DNA of 64,000 nt from Hungatella hathewayi WAL-18680 (GCF_000235505.1 NZ_JH379027.1:248001-312000); one strand, 5' to 3'; positions 8,086 to 16,763 are shown, counted from the stretch's first letter. Program-made: numbers and translations. Notes: a model not told the origin generated them from the letters alone.

Positions 8086-8799
8086 TTAACGTTTAATATA
8101 AGTCAACTGATACTTCGGTGAATTTAAAATCAACTCCGTGTAATCCATCACCTGCCCGTTTTCCAGATGGGTGATGTTGGCTACCTTGATAATGGGGGTG
8201 TCGGAGGTGATGCCGAAGAGTTCGGCTACCTCGCGGCTGGGGTGGATGGGGGTTACGGTGTGGTGGCTGTATGCGATGGTCATGTGTTTTACCTGCTCGA
8301 AATAGTGGTATTTGGATTTCTCCAGCATCTCGATAGATAAGTCCGGGTATAAGCGGGCGGACATGTAGGAGGTCTCCAGCTGGAGAAGTTCCTCGTTGCC
8401 GTAGCGCTGTCTGCGGATGAAGTAGATGGGCTCGTCCTTCTCGATGTTTAAGATGGAGGCGATGTTGGCGGATGCCTTCTGTAAGGAGAAGGCGGTGACC
8501 AGGGTGGAGGGCACCATGCCCTGGGCCTTCATCACATCGGTAAAACCCAGAATCTGGGTGGGGTTGGAGGTGACGGACGGGTGGCAGACGGAGGTTCCGA
8601 CGCCGGCCATCCGGGACAGCAGTCCCCTGGCGACCAGGTTGTCCGTGGCCTTGCGGACGGTTACCCTGGAGACCTGGTAGGTGGCAGCCAGTTCCAGCTC
8701 CGTGGGAATCAAATCACCTTTTTTATAGTAACCCAGATTAATCTTCTCCAGCAAATCATTTTCTATCTGTTTGTACTGGGCAATCTTTTTCTCTGACAT
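8086..8799 (-). CDS. GntR family regulator, HutC/UTRA subfamily
   Basis: 237-residue transcription factor that probably controls the divergent sulfatase-PTS operon. The N-terminal 70 residues form the GntR winged helix (KKGDLIPTELELAATYQVSRVTVRKATDNLV). A UTRA ligand-binding domain covers about residues 95-230 (PIYFIRRQRYGNEELLQLETSYM, ending in DYTELILNSPKY). UTRA regulators of sugar operons usually sense a sugar phosphate made by the co-regulated PTS. It has its own promoter at 8849-8877, and sites resembling a shared operator lie in the 245-base intergenic region. The gene ends next to the strong hairpin at 8014-8048. Confidence 0.9.
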   Translation of the reverse strand: MSEKKIAQYKQIENDLLEKINLGYYKKGDLIPTELELAATYQVSRVTVRKATDNLVARGLLSRMAGVGTSVCHPSVTSNPTQILGFTDVMKAQGMVPSTLVTAFSLQKASANIASILNIEKDEPIYFIRRQRYGNEELLQLETSYMSARLYPDLSIEMLEKSKYHYFEQVKHMTIAYSHHTVTPIHPSREVAELFGITSDTPIIKVANITHLENGQVMDYTELILNSPKYQLTYIKR

Positions 8800-8848
8800 G
8801 ATGGCAGTCTCCGCCTCCTGTTCCCTTGTCGTTTACGTTATTACTTGA

Positions 8849-8877
8849 ATTATAATACAGAATCGTGGAAAATACAA
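8849..8877 (-). promoter_or_regulatory. Promoter of the GntR regulator gene
   Basis: Minus strand TTGTAT (8877-8872), 17-base spacer, TATAAT (8854-8849). Confidence 0.5.
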
Positions 8878-8887
8878 TGATACTTAT

Positions 8888-8974
8888 ATGTATTGACAAT
8901 TAACACGGGCTAATCCCCTACAAAGATTAATACATTTAATAATACAAATAGCAACTAAATGTATTGACATTTAG
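8888..8974. promoter_or_regulatory. Putative GntR operators upstream of the sulfatase-PTS operon
   Basis: CTAAATGTATTGACATTTAG (8955-8974) is an 8-bp perfect inverted repeat that includes the -35 box. ATGTATTGACA recurs at 8888-8898, and the reverse form AATACATTTA occurs at 8929-8938. Three related sites within 90 bases, one on the promoter, fit repression by the adjacent GntR/UTRA protein. Confidence 0.6.
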
Positions 8975-8992
8975 AAAAAAGCAATATATAAT
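8964..8992 (+). promoter_or_regulatory. Consensus sigma-A promoter of the sulfatase-PTS operon
   Basis: TTGACA (8964-8969), exactly 17 bases, TATAAT (8987-8992). Both hexamers are perfect, so expression is probably set by repression rather than activation. Confidence 0.8.
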
Positions 8993-9044
8993 CAGCATAG
9001 ATTAAAGGTTTTATAGCAAATATGGACAAAAGGAGAGAGACAGG

Positions 9045-10406
9045 ATGAATGTGGTTTATCTTCATACCCATGATTCAGGAAAGGTGTTAAGCCCATACGG
9101 CTATCAGGTGCCGACCCCGAATCTGGAAGGGTTTGCGAAGGATGCGGCGGTGTTTCGAAACTGTTTCTGCGTCGGTCCTACCTGTTCTCCCAGCCGGGCG
9201 GCCATGTTGACGGGGACTTATCCTCATCAGAACGGCATGCTGGGACTGGCTCAGAGGGGGTTCGAGCTGGATTATGGAAAACATCTGGTACGGTATTTAA
9301 ACCAAAACAACTACCACACGGTGCTCTGCGGCATACAGCATGAAGCCGGCTGGTATCTGGATGAAGGCGGTGGAGCGCTTATCGGGTATCAGGAGGAGCT
9401 TACGGAGGATAACAGTGGTTACCGCCAGGAAGATTTGGTGGACTGGGATAAGAAAAATGCCGGAAAGGTCTGTGAGTGGCTGGAGCATTACCAGGGGGAG
9501 AAACCATTTTTCCTGTCCTACGGCATGTACGCCACGCACCGGAGATACCCGGATACCATAGCGGAGAATATCAACAGGGATTTTGTTCTTCCGCCGCCGC
9601 CAATCCCGGACAGTCCCAAGACGCGTGAGGACTTTGCAAGATATATGACAAGTCTTCAGAAAGCGGATGAATGTGTTGGCATGGTACTGGACACCTTAAA
9701 GCGTCTGGGTCATATGGAGGATACGATTATCTTCTTCACCACGGACCACGGCTTAGCCAATCCATTCTGCAAATGCACACTGTTTGACAGTGGAATCGGC
9801 GTGGCCTTCATGATTCGGGTGCCGGGTGGGAAATCCAACGGAGCCGTGCTGGACGGTCTCGCATCTCATGTGGATGTGTTCCCGACGCTGTGCGACTTAC
9901 TTCATCTCGAAAAGCCGGATTATCTGGAGGGCGTATCTTTGGCGCCGATGCTGGAGGACGCCAGCAATGTCCGGGACGAGATATTTGCGGAAGTGAATTT
10001 CCACACATCCTACGAGCCTATCCGCTGCGTGCGGACAGAGCGGTACAAATATATCCGGTATTACGACAAAGATTACTTGAAGATAAACCGCTCCAACATA
10101 GACGACTCGCTGACGAAAGCCTATCTGACAGAGCACGGGCTGGAGCGGCAGACCAAATATGAGGAGGGGCTGTACGACCTTCTCTACGACACGGGAGAAC
10201 GAAATAACCTGGCTGACAGGCCGGATTATCAGGAAATCAAAGAACAGCTGGCGGCCCGCCTGGAAGCCCATCTGGAGCAGACGGACGACCCCATCCGCCA
10301 CGGAGCCATTCCGGTAAAAAATAGCTGGAAGGTAAATAAAGTGGAGTGTGAGACGGCCAGTTCTAAAAATCCGGACGACTATGTCAGTCTGGGGAAACAG
10401 GGATAG
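9045..10406 (+). CDS. Cysteine-type sulfatase 1 (cytoplasmic)
   Basis: 453-residue type I sulfatase. The signature CSPSR-AAMLTGTYPH starts at Cys47, the residue that must be converted to formylglycine, so the enzyme needs an anaerobic sulfatase-maturating enzyme encoded elsewhere. TTDHG near residue 231 adds metal and sulfate ligands. The length and the TPNLEGFAKDAAVFRNCF lead-in are typical of heparan N-sulfatase-like members, but the exact substrate cannot be read from sequence. There is no signal peptide, and PTS genes follow directly, so it most likely removes sulfate from a sugar phosphate or oligosaccharide inside the cell. GGAGAG stands about 10 bases before the ATG. First gene of the operon. 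Confidence 0.88.
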   Translation: MNVVYLHTHDSGKVLSPYGYQVPTPNLEGFAKDAAVFRNCFCVGPTCSPSRAAMLTGTYPHQNGMLGLAQRGFELDYGKHLVRYLNQNNYHTVLCGIQHEAGWYLDEGGGALIGYQEELTEDNSGYRQEDLVDWDKKNAGKVCEWLEHYQGEKPFFLSYGMYATHRRYPDTIAENINRDFVLPPPPIPDSPKTREDFARYMTSLQKADECVGMVLDTLKRLGHMEDTIIFFTTDHGLANPFCKCTLFDSGIGVAFMIRVPGGKSNGAVLDGLASHVDVFPTLCDLLHLEKPDYLEGVSLAPMLEDASNVRDEIFAEVNFHTSYEPIRCVRTERYKYIRYYDKDYLKINRSNIDDSLTKAYLTEHGLERQTKYEEGLYDLLYDTGERNNLADRPDYQEIKEQLAARLEAHLEQTDDPIRHGAIPVKNSWKVNKVECETASSKNPDDYVSLGKQG

Positions 10407-10412
10407 GAGGAA

Positions 10413-10844
10413 ATGATGACAGGAATCATTGTAACAGGGCATGGGAGCTATGCCACGGGAATTACCAGCGGACTGAAGCTGCTGGCCGGGGAGCCGGAGC
10501 ATTACAGGGCGGTGGATTTTCTACCGGAGGACTCCACGGAGAGTCTGGAGGAGAAACTGCGGGATGCCATCAAACAGCTGGCGGAGTGTGACAAACTGTT
10601 GATTCTGGCCGATTTGGTGGGAGGTTCCCCCTTCAATGTGTCCCTTCGGCTGAAATTGTCGGGAGAGTGGAACATGGAAGTGATTGGCGGATGCAATCTG
10701 CCGGTGGTGCTGGAATCCTATATGTCCAGAATCATGGAAGACGACGTGGAGAAGCTGGCTACGTCCTCAGCCCAGGTGGGAAGAGAGCAGCTGGTTCACT
10801 ATGTACAGCAGCAGTCGGATGATGATGACGACTACGAAGAATAA
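10413..10844 (+). CDS. Mannose-family PTS IIA component
   Basis: 143-residue cytoplasmic phosphocarrier. IIVTGHGSYATG places the phosphorylated histidine at residue 10, and LADLVGGSPFNVS is the second family motif. It takes phosphate from HPr and passes it to the IIB protein encoded at 15505. AGGAGG stands 2-4 bases before the first of two tandem ATGs, so the second (10416) may be used. An acidic tail DDDDDYEE ends the protein; almost the same DNA ends the IIC gene (see findings). A gap of about 74 bases follows before IIC. Confidence 0.9.
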   Translation: MMTGIIVTGHGSYATGITSGLKLLAGEPEHYRAVDFLPEDSTESLEEKLRDAIKQLAECDKLLILADLVGGSPFNVSLRLKLSGEWNMEVIGGCNLPVVLESYMSRIMEDDVEKLATSSAQVGREQLVHYVQQQSDDDDDYEE

Positions 10845-10918
10845 AGAGCGGTTGTAATACGGGGAAGTTTCCCGGTGTAGCAGCACATAAATCAATACGA
10901 AGGTAGGAGGAAAATGGT

Positions 10919-11725
10919 ATGAGTTTTTTTCAAGCATTACTGATTGGCCTGTTTGCTTATTTGGGAAGTAAGCGTACACCATGGTTCTTTGGTGTTTCAG
11001 GCGGATGGAACATGATTGGGCGGCCGCTGGTAGCGGGTCTGATTGTCGGTATTATTTTAGGGGATGTCCGTGGCGGTGTTATTGCCGGCGCCATGGTACA
11101 GGCATTGTTTATCGGACAGATTACACCGGGCGGCGCTATGCCGGCGGATGTTAACTGGGCGGCTTATATCGGTATTCCGCTGGCTCTGGCGGCAGGCGGT
11201 ACCGGAGAGCAGGCGGTAGCTCTTGCAGTTCCGCTGAGCATGCTGGGCCTGGGTCTGTTTAACTTCATCATGACTATCAACGCGTATTTCCCACATATGG
11301 GCGACAAAGCGGCTGAAAAAGGCGACGGCAGCGGTATCCACAAGGCAACCTACCTGGCGGCAGTTCCAAGTTTTATCCTGCGTGCCGGTTCCGCTATGAT
11401 TATCTGCTATCTGGGAACACCGGTAGCCGAAGCATTGTTAAACAACATGCCGGAGATTGTGCTTCACTTCTTTGAGGTAGCCGGTAAATTACTTCCGGCC
11501 ATCGGATTTGCTATGCTGTTAAAACAGTCCTTATCCAAGACCTGGATGCTGGTTCTGTTCTTACTTGGCTGGATTTTAATCGGTTCCACTTCCATGTCCG
11601 TAACGGCTCTGGCCATCTTTGCGACGGCAGTTGCATTTATCTTTGTTATGGCACAGGGGAACCAGGAAGCAGCTGCAGCGGTGCAGCCAGCAAGCGTAGA
11701 GGAGGATGACTGCTATGAAGAATAA
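10919..11725 (+). CDS. Mannose/sorbose-family PTS IIC permease component
   Basis: 268-residue integral membrane protein with about seven hydrophobic helices, forming the sugar channel together with IID. Family features are the early GGWNMIGRPLVAGLIVGIILGD and the TPGGAMPADVNWAAYIGIPLA loop. The ATG at 10919 follows AGGAGG by 8 bases. The last codons encode EEDDCYEE and overlap the start of the IID gene by 11 bases, so IIC and IID are translationally coupled. Confidence 0.92.
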   Translation: MSFFQALLIGLFAYLGSKRTPWFFGVSGGWNMIGRPLVAGLIVGIILGDVRGGVIAGAMVQALFIGQITPGGAMPADVNWAAYIGIPLALAAGGTGEQAVALAVPLSMLGLGLFNFIMTINAYFPHMGDKAAEKGDGSGIHKATYLAAVPSFILRAGSAMIICYLGTPVAEALLNNMPEIVLHFFEVAGKLLPAIGFAMLLKQSLSKTWMLVLFLLGWILIGSTSMSVTALAIFATAVAFIFVMAQGNQEAAAAVQPASVEEDDCYEE

Positions 11726-12551
11726 AGAACAGGGACAATTATTAAGCCGGAAAGATATAGACAAGGCGGCTTGGTCATACATATTCTTTTCCCAGGCCAC
11801 CCAGAACTTTGAGCGTATGATGGGACTGGCATTCTGCCACGTGGTAGAGCCGATTTTAAAGAAACTATATAAAAATGATGACGAAGAGTACAAGCGCGCG
11901 CTGAAACGCCACATGCAGTTCTACAACACAGAACCGCAGTTAGGCGCCCTGATTCCAGGTATCACCATCGCTATGGAGGAAGCCCGGGCTTCCGGCGAGG
12001 AAGTCAGCGAAGAACTGATTGTAAACACGAAGAATGCCCTGATGGGACCGTTCGCCGGAATCGGCGATTCCATGTTAATCGGAACTTTAAGCCCGATTTT
12101 GCTGAGTATCGCCATGAGTATGTGTATCAATGACGGCAACCCGGTGGGCCCGATTTTCTTCTGTGTGACCTGGCTGGTGTCCATGGTGGCCCTCCAGTGG
12201 TTCCTGTTCCACAAAGGTTACAGCATGGGTATCGACGCGGCCAACACCTTCTTTAAGAACAAGGCGCTGACCAACAAGATTACCACCGGACTGACCATGA
12301 TGGGTCTGATTGTCATCGGCGGTGTGGCGTCCACGACCGTAAAGGCAAGCGTCATTTACAAATTCGTAAGCGGTGACATGAGCATTTCCATCCAGGAGCA
12401 GATTTTTGACAAGATTATGCCTGCCCTTCTTCCGCTGGCCGCCACTCTGGTGGTGTGGTATCTGATGGACAAGAAGAAATGGAACGCCAACAAGATTATC
12501 CTGGCTATCGTTGTGTTTGCAGCGGTTATGGTAGCGCTTGGTATTATGTAA
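11715..12551 (+). CDS. Mannose/sorbose-family PTS IID membrane component
   Basis: 278-residue membrane protein, partner of IIC. The N-terminal soluble part has FFSQATQNFERMMGLAFCH and LKRHMQFYNTEPQLGALIPGI, hallmarks of IID. AMEEARASGEEV and GPFAGIGDSM follow, and then four or five membrane helices. I chose ATG 11715 because GGAGG at 11701-11705 stands 9 bases before it; the in-frame ATG at 11706 directly abuts that site. Overlaps the IIC end. Confidence 0.92.
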   Translation: MKNKEQGQLLSRKDIDKAAWSYIFFSQATQNFERMMGLAFCHVVEPILKKLYKNDDEEYKRALKRHMQFYNTEPQLGALIPGITIAMEEARASGEEVSEELIVNTKNALMGPFAGIGDSMLIGTLSPILLSIAMSMCINDGNPVGPIFFCVTWLVSMVALQWFLFHKGYSMGIDAANTFFKNKALTNKITTGLTMMGLIVIGGVASTTVKASVIYKFVSGDMSISIQEQIFDKIMPALLPLAATLVVWYLMDKKKWNANKIILAIVVFAAVMVALGIM

Positions 12552-12557
12552 ACTATT

Positions 12558-13943
12558 ATGAAAGATATCTTACTGATTATGTCGGACCAGCACGGCCAGG
12601 CATACATGCAGATGGAGGACGGGAGAATCCGCACGCCGCATATGATGAGAATCGCGGAGGAAGGACTCTCCTTCTCCCACTGTTATTGCAATGCGCCGCT
12701 GTGTGTCCCATCCCGGATGTCCTTTTTGAGCGGAAAAATGCCGGGAGAATTACAGATATTCAACAATGACACCACTTTGCCTATCGATATGCCGACGATT
12801 GCCCACGCCATGGGAATCCGTGGGTATCACACGGTGCTGGCGGGGCGGATGCATTTTAAAGGGGACGACCAGAATCACGGGTTTGATGAGCGGCTGGTGG
12901 GGGATATCACCTCCCAATACTGGGGAACCGGTGGAAAACAGCGGACGGATTTCGGCGCCTACACGGGGACCAGTAATCGGAAACACTGCCTGGAGGTGGT
13001 GGGTGGCGGCTATTCCCCGGTGATGGCCTACGATGAGGCGGTATTTCAGGCGGCGATAGAGTGCCTGGAGAAAGAGCATGAGGAGCCACTGTTTCTGGTT
13101 GTTGGTTTTTACGGGCCTCATTTTCCGTTTACCTGTGAGCCGTCGCTGTACCGGCATTATAAAGGATTACTTGGAGAAGAAGAGTTGACGGCTCTCGACT
13201 GCGAGGATGAGTACCTGGAATACAGACAGACATTTACAATGGAAAAGGCGCGGAACTGCAAGGCGGCCTACTACGGCCAGGTGGAGACGCTGGACGGCTA
13301 TGTGGGGCGGTTGTATGACAAGTTCCGGCAAAGGAGCAGAGAGCAGTTATTTATCTATGTTTCCGACCACGGGGAGCAGCTGGGGAAACATGGAATATTT
13401 GGCAAGCAGACGCTGTATCAGGAATCGGTGAGAGTGCCGCTTCTGGTGGCGGGTACGGGTGTGGGGCCCGGAACCCGTCACGGCCAGGTGAGTCTTCTGG
13501 ATGTGTCAAAGACAATTTTGGCAGAGGCCGGGGCGGATGGCAGCTGGCATAGAGGCACGGCCATCTCCCTGGATAAGGAAGAGGAGCCGCGCCCGCCGGT
13601 TGTGATTCAACAGATGCTTGACCTTGGGGGAGAAAATACGGCGCTGGCGGAGGCGGTAATCCGCGTGCCGTTCAAGGCCGTAAAAATCGGTGATGCCGTC
13701 CGGGTATACCGGTTAGGGGAAAATGGTGAGGAAGAGCTGTGTACTTCGAAAGAAGGCCAGGAGTTTTTGACAGAGGCGATGGCCTGTTTTACAAGCGATG
13801 ATATTGTCAGGAAATACATCAGGCAGGAACTGGAATTGAGAAAACAGCATGACATATTAAAACAATGGGGAAAGGCGAAGAAACCGCCGGAACCCGCCCG
13901 CATGCCGATACCGGAATGTGCGCGGGAGATGCCCATGGAATAA
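12558..13943 (+). CDS. Cysteine-type sulfatase 2 (cytoplasmic, choline-sulfatase-like group)
   Basis: 461-residue type I sulfatase with the signature CVPSRMSFLSG; Cys49 is the residue to be oxidised to formylglycine. DILLIMSDQHG near the N-terminus gives the first metal aspartate and SDHGEQLGKHG near residue 268 the later metal pair. There is no signal peptide. It begins 6 bases after IID and differs clearly from the first sulfatase, so the two probably remove sulfate from different positions of the same imported sugar or from related sugars. No strong ribosome site was seen, consistent with translation coupled to IID. Confidence 0.88.
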   Translation: MKDILLIMSDQHGQAYMQMEDGRIRTPHMMRIAEEGLSFSHCYCNAPLCVPSRMSFLSGKMPGELQIFNNDTTLPIDMPTIAHAMGIRGYHTVLAGRMHFKGDDQNHGFDERLVGDITSQYWGTGGKQRTDFGAYTGTSNRKHCLEVVGGGYSPVMAYDEAVFQAAIECLEKEHEEPLFLVVGFYGPHFPFTCEPSLYRHYKGLLGEEELTALDCEDEYLEYRQTFTMEKARNCKAAYYGQVETLDGYVGRLYDKFRQRSREQLFIYVSDHGEQLGKHGIFGKQTLYQESVRVPLLVAGTGVGPGTRHGQVSLLDVSKTILAEAGADGSWHRGTAISLDKEEEPRPPVVIQQMLDLGGENTALAEAVIRVPFKAVKIGDAVRVYRLGENGEEELCTSKEGQEFLTEAMACFTSDDIVRKYIRQELELRKQHDILKQWGKAKKPPEPARMPIPECAREMPME

Positions 13944-13956
13944 GGGGAGCAGACAC

Positions 13957-15492
13957 ATGAACTATAAGAAACTTTGGACAGATATGCACAGCAATCTGCA
14001 TCACGAGCAGATAGAAGTACTGCCCATGTGGTTTGAGCAGATTCGAAAAATGATGGACTTTTGGCCCATAGCCTATTACCCGTTCTATATGAAGCCGACG
14101 GAGTGGGGGCTGAAGGTGGAAGACCGCTACGAGGATGAACTGATCAAAACAGACTGGGAAATCATCCGGGAGTTTACCAAAAAAGTAAACGAAGAGGGAT
14201 ACCCCATGTTTATGGGATATGAGTGGCAGGGCTCCGGTCTCGACGGGGACCACAATGTATTTTTCCTGGGAAATGACGAGGAGCAGAAGCATCCCATGCG
14301 CTATCAGGAGCTGGCGGCGGCATACCGGGATATCGCGGCAATCGGTATTCCCCATCACGTAGCCTATCAGCTTGGCTCCAGGGGAAAGAACTGGGAGACT
14401 CACGATGAGAAATTCTCCCCGTTTGCGGAGATTTACTCCTCCCACGGCAGCAGTGAAAATGATGACGGCCCGCTGTCCATGAACCGCCACATCCATATGG
14501 GTCCGAGAACCGGTGAGACCGCCTATGAAGTGGGGTTAAACCGGGGATACAAAGTGGGTATTATCGCGGCAGGCGATAACCACGGGGTGCCCGGCGTATT
14601 CGAGCATGGCAGTATGTGCGTGCTGGCGGAGGATAATACAAAAGAGGCCATCTGGGATGCCATGGTGAACCGGAGAACCTACGGCGTGTCACAGAGCCGG
14701 ATTGAGGTGGATTTTGCTGTCAATGACACCTGCATGGGCGGGGAAGTGGAAGTGGCGGACGACGCCCAGCTGTCCATCCATGTGAAGGGAACCTCGGCGG
14801 TCGACAGAATTGAGATTTTGAGAGATAACATTCTGGATGAGATGGTGGTGCACTCCGGAACCTGGGAGAGAAAGCCCCAGGAAGGGGTTATCCGGTTCAA
14901 GTTTCGCGTGGAATTTGGCTGGGGCCCGGACACCAGAGTGTATCAGGACAAGATTATCCGCAATTGGAGCGGGAAACTGGTCACGGACGGCAGACTTCTC
15001 AGCGTGGAGAAATGCTGGAATAACTACGGTCAGAATCTGACTCATGTGGATGAGAACAGCTGTGAATTTGAGATGACTACTTATCAGTCCACGGCCACCG
15101 GCAAATGGATGGGACCGAGCAATGTGACGACGGAAGGATTCATCTTTGAGGTGGAGGCCGATGTGGACAGCGAGATTCATCTGTGGGTGGACGGAACCGA
15201 CTACCCGATGAAGGTCCGCGATATGCTGAAAAGCTCCAAGGTGACGGCTCTCTGGGATGAGGTGCACCAGCTGACCAAAGAGCGCTACGGCGACGTGGAG
15301 CATTACCGGGATGACCCGTGGTGGCACAATGCATACAAGTTTAAAGTCAGCAAGGCTTCCCCGGAGGATTCCTATGTGGTAGACTTTAAGAAGAAACTGG
15401 ATGTGGAGGAAACCTGCAATCTCCGCCTGCGCGTATGGCAGAAAAACGGGGATGTGGCATGGACTTCACCAATCTTTATCACGAAGAAATAA
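13957..15492 (+). CDS. PHP-like metal-dependent hydrolase, DUF3604-like
   Basis: 511-residue cytoplasmic protein. The N-terminal WTDMHSNLHHEQ resembles the first histidine motif of PHP-type phosphoesterases. GYEWQGSG, GIPHHVAYQ (near residue 130), EIYSSHGSSEND and AAGDNHGVPG (near residue 208) supply further His/Asp/Glu likely to bind two or three metals. The C-terminal 280 residues are beta-rich and resemble the trailing domain of DUF3604 proteins. I chose ATG 13957 with GGGGAG 8 bases upstream; the longer reading from 13918 runs into the preceding gene. Placed between a sulfatase and the PTS IIB gene, it probably acts on the imported phosphosugar or a sulfated intermediate. That role is inferred only from position. 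Confidence 0.7.
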   Translation: MNYKKLWTDMHSNLHHEQIEVLPMWFEQIRKMMDFWPIAYYPFYMKPTEWGLKVEDRYEDELIKTDWEIIREFTKKVNEEGYPMFMGYEWQGSGLDGDHNVFFLGNDEEQKHPMRYQELAAAYRDIAAIGIPHHVAYQLGSRGKNWETHDEKFSPFAEIYSSHGSSENDDGPLSMNRHIHMGPRTGETAYEVGLNRGYKVGIIAAGDNHGVPGVFEHGSMCVLAEDNTKEAIWDAMVNRRTYGVSQSRIEVDFAVNDTCMGGEVEVADDAQLSIHVKGTSAVDRIEILRDNILDEMVVHSGTWERKPQEGVIRFKFRVEFGWGPDTRVYQDKIIRNWSGKLVTDGRLLSVEKCWNNYGQNLTHVDENSCEFEMTTYQSTATGKWMGPSNVTTEGFIFEVEADVDSEIHLWVDGTDYPMKVRDMLKSSKVTALWDEVHQLTKERYGDVEHYRDDPWWHNAYKFKVSKASPEDSYVVDFKKKLDVEETCNLRLRVWQKNGDVAWTSPIFITKK

Positions 15493-15504
15493 GGGGGAAT
15501 TGAC

Positions 15505-15993
15505 ATGGCAATTGTAAATATCCGAATTGATGACCGTTTAATCCACGGACAGGTAGCCGCCGTGTGGAGTCTGGTGACGAAAGCCAACCGCATTATGGTG
15601 GTGGATGATCTGGTAGTGAAGGATGTGGTAAATAAAGAGGCCCTCAAGATGGCCTGCCCGCAGCAGTGCAAACTGTCCATTCTCACCGTGGAAAAAGCAG
15701 CCGAGAATCTGAAAGCCGGAAAATACGACGAGGAGCGCGTCTTCATCGTAGCCAAGAACCCGAAGACCATCCGGGGACTTCTTGACCACGGATTCCAGAT
15801 GGAAGCCGTCAATGTAGGCAACATGGGTGGAAAGCAGAATACCAAGATGCTGAAGAAAGCAGTCAGCGTCAGCCAGGAAGATATTGAAAACTTCCTGTAT
15901 CTGGCGGACCACGGCGTGAAAGTGACCGCCCAGATGGTTCCGACGGATGAGGCGCTGGATTTTGTGGAGTTAATCAAGAAAGCGGAAGCATAA
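15505..15993 (+). CDS. Mannose/sorbose-family PTS IIB component
   Basis: 162-residue cytoplasmic phosphocarrier. RIDDRLIHGQV gives the active histidine at residue 14, and NVGNMGG and KVTAQMVPTDE are later family motifs. It accepts phosphate from IIA and transfers it to the incoming sugar at IIC-IID. A GGGGG-rich site stands about 7 bases before the ATG. It is the last gene of the operon and is separated from the other PTS genes by the second sulfatase and the PHP gene, which ties those enzymes to this transporter. Confidence 0.92.
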   Translation: MAIVNIRIDDRLIHGQVAAVWSLVTKANRIMVVDDLVVKDVVNKEALKMACPQQCKLSILTVEKAAENLKAGKYDEERVFIVAKNPKTIRGLLDHGFQMEAVNVGNMGGKQNTKMLKKAVSVSQEDIENFLYLADHGVKVTAQMVPTDEALDFVELIKKAEA

Positions 15994-16003
15994 AAGGAGT
16001 AAG

Positions 16004-16045
16004 GACCGGCCCCAGGTACGAAATACCGTGGGACCGGTCTTTTTT
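16004..16045 (+). terminator. Terminator of the sulfatase-PTS operon
   Basis: GACCGG (16004-16009) pairs with CCGGTC (16034-16039), with further pairing of CCAGGTA with TACCGTGG inside, followed by a TTTTTT tract. Confidence 0.85.
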
Positions 16046-16049
16046 GCTG

Positions 16050-16763
16050 TCAGAAAAATGCCCATGCCACCGCCACAAGCAGCGCCGGCAGCATATTGGC
16101 GACTCGGAGTTTTTTCTCCCATATCAGATTGACACCGACGCAGAATATCAGAATGGAGCCGGTCAGGGACAGGTTTGAGAGGGCGGCTTCCGTCATCAGG
16201 GGTTCCAGGAAGGTGGACAGAATGGTGATACTGCCCTGAAACAGCGCCACGGGGATAGCGGAGAAGATACAGCCTTTGCCCATGGAGGCCGTCATGATGA
16301 TGATAATAATCAAATCCAGCACCGCTTTCGCGGCCAGTACTGAATAGTCGCCGTAAACGCCGTCCTGAATCGCTCCAACCACGGCCATGGCGCCGATACA
16401 GACCGTGAGGGAAGCGGTCACAAAGCCTTCCACAAACCCGGCATCCCTGTCATTTCCGGTCTTAGCCTTCAGCCAGTTTCCGAACTGCTCCATCCGAAGT
16501 TCGATATTCAGCCACTCTCCCAGCAATGAGCCGATTGCAAAGCTGCCAATCACCATCATGGTCCCGCGGGTGTTCAATCGTCCCTGGCTGACCGTCATCA
16601 TTTCCTCCAATGCACCGCTGATACCGATGAAGAGCACGCAGACACCGGTAGCTTTCATCAGCGTACTCTGGTACCGCTCCTCCATCACCTTGCCAAACAA
16701 TAATCCTATGATACCGCCGGCTACAATTCCGGCCACATTAATACAGGTTCCCAATCCTATCAT
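16050..16763 (-). CDS. DUF554 family membrane protein
   Basis: About 237-residue membrane protein with seven or so hydrophobic helices, in the DUF554 family, which is of unknown function and possibly transport. The N-terminal GTCINVAGIVAGGIIGLLFG and the internal TGVCVLFIGISG are family features. An upstream in-frame ATG at 16790 would leave a leader of only about 5 bases from the predicted promoter (16802-16830), and it has no ribosome site. I therefore prefer ATG 16763, preceded by a weak AGAGA. It is convergent with the PTS operon and divergent from rpoN. Confidence 0.82.
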   Translation of the reverse strand: MIGLGTCINVAGIVAGGIIGLLFGKVMEERYQSTLMKATGVCVLFIGISGALEEMMTVSQGRLNTRGTMMVIGSFAIGSLLGEWLNIELRMEQFGNWLKAKTGNDRDAGFVEGFVTASLTVCIGAMAVVGAIQDGVYGDYSVLAAKAVLDLIIIIIMTASMGKGCIFSAIPVALFQGSITILSTFLEPLMTEAALSNLSLTGSILIFCVGVNLIWEKKLRVANMLPALLVAVAWAFF

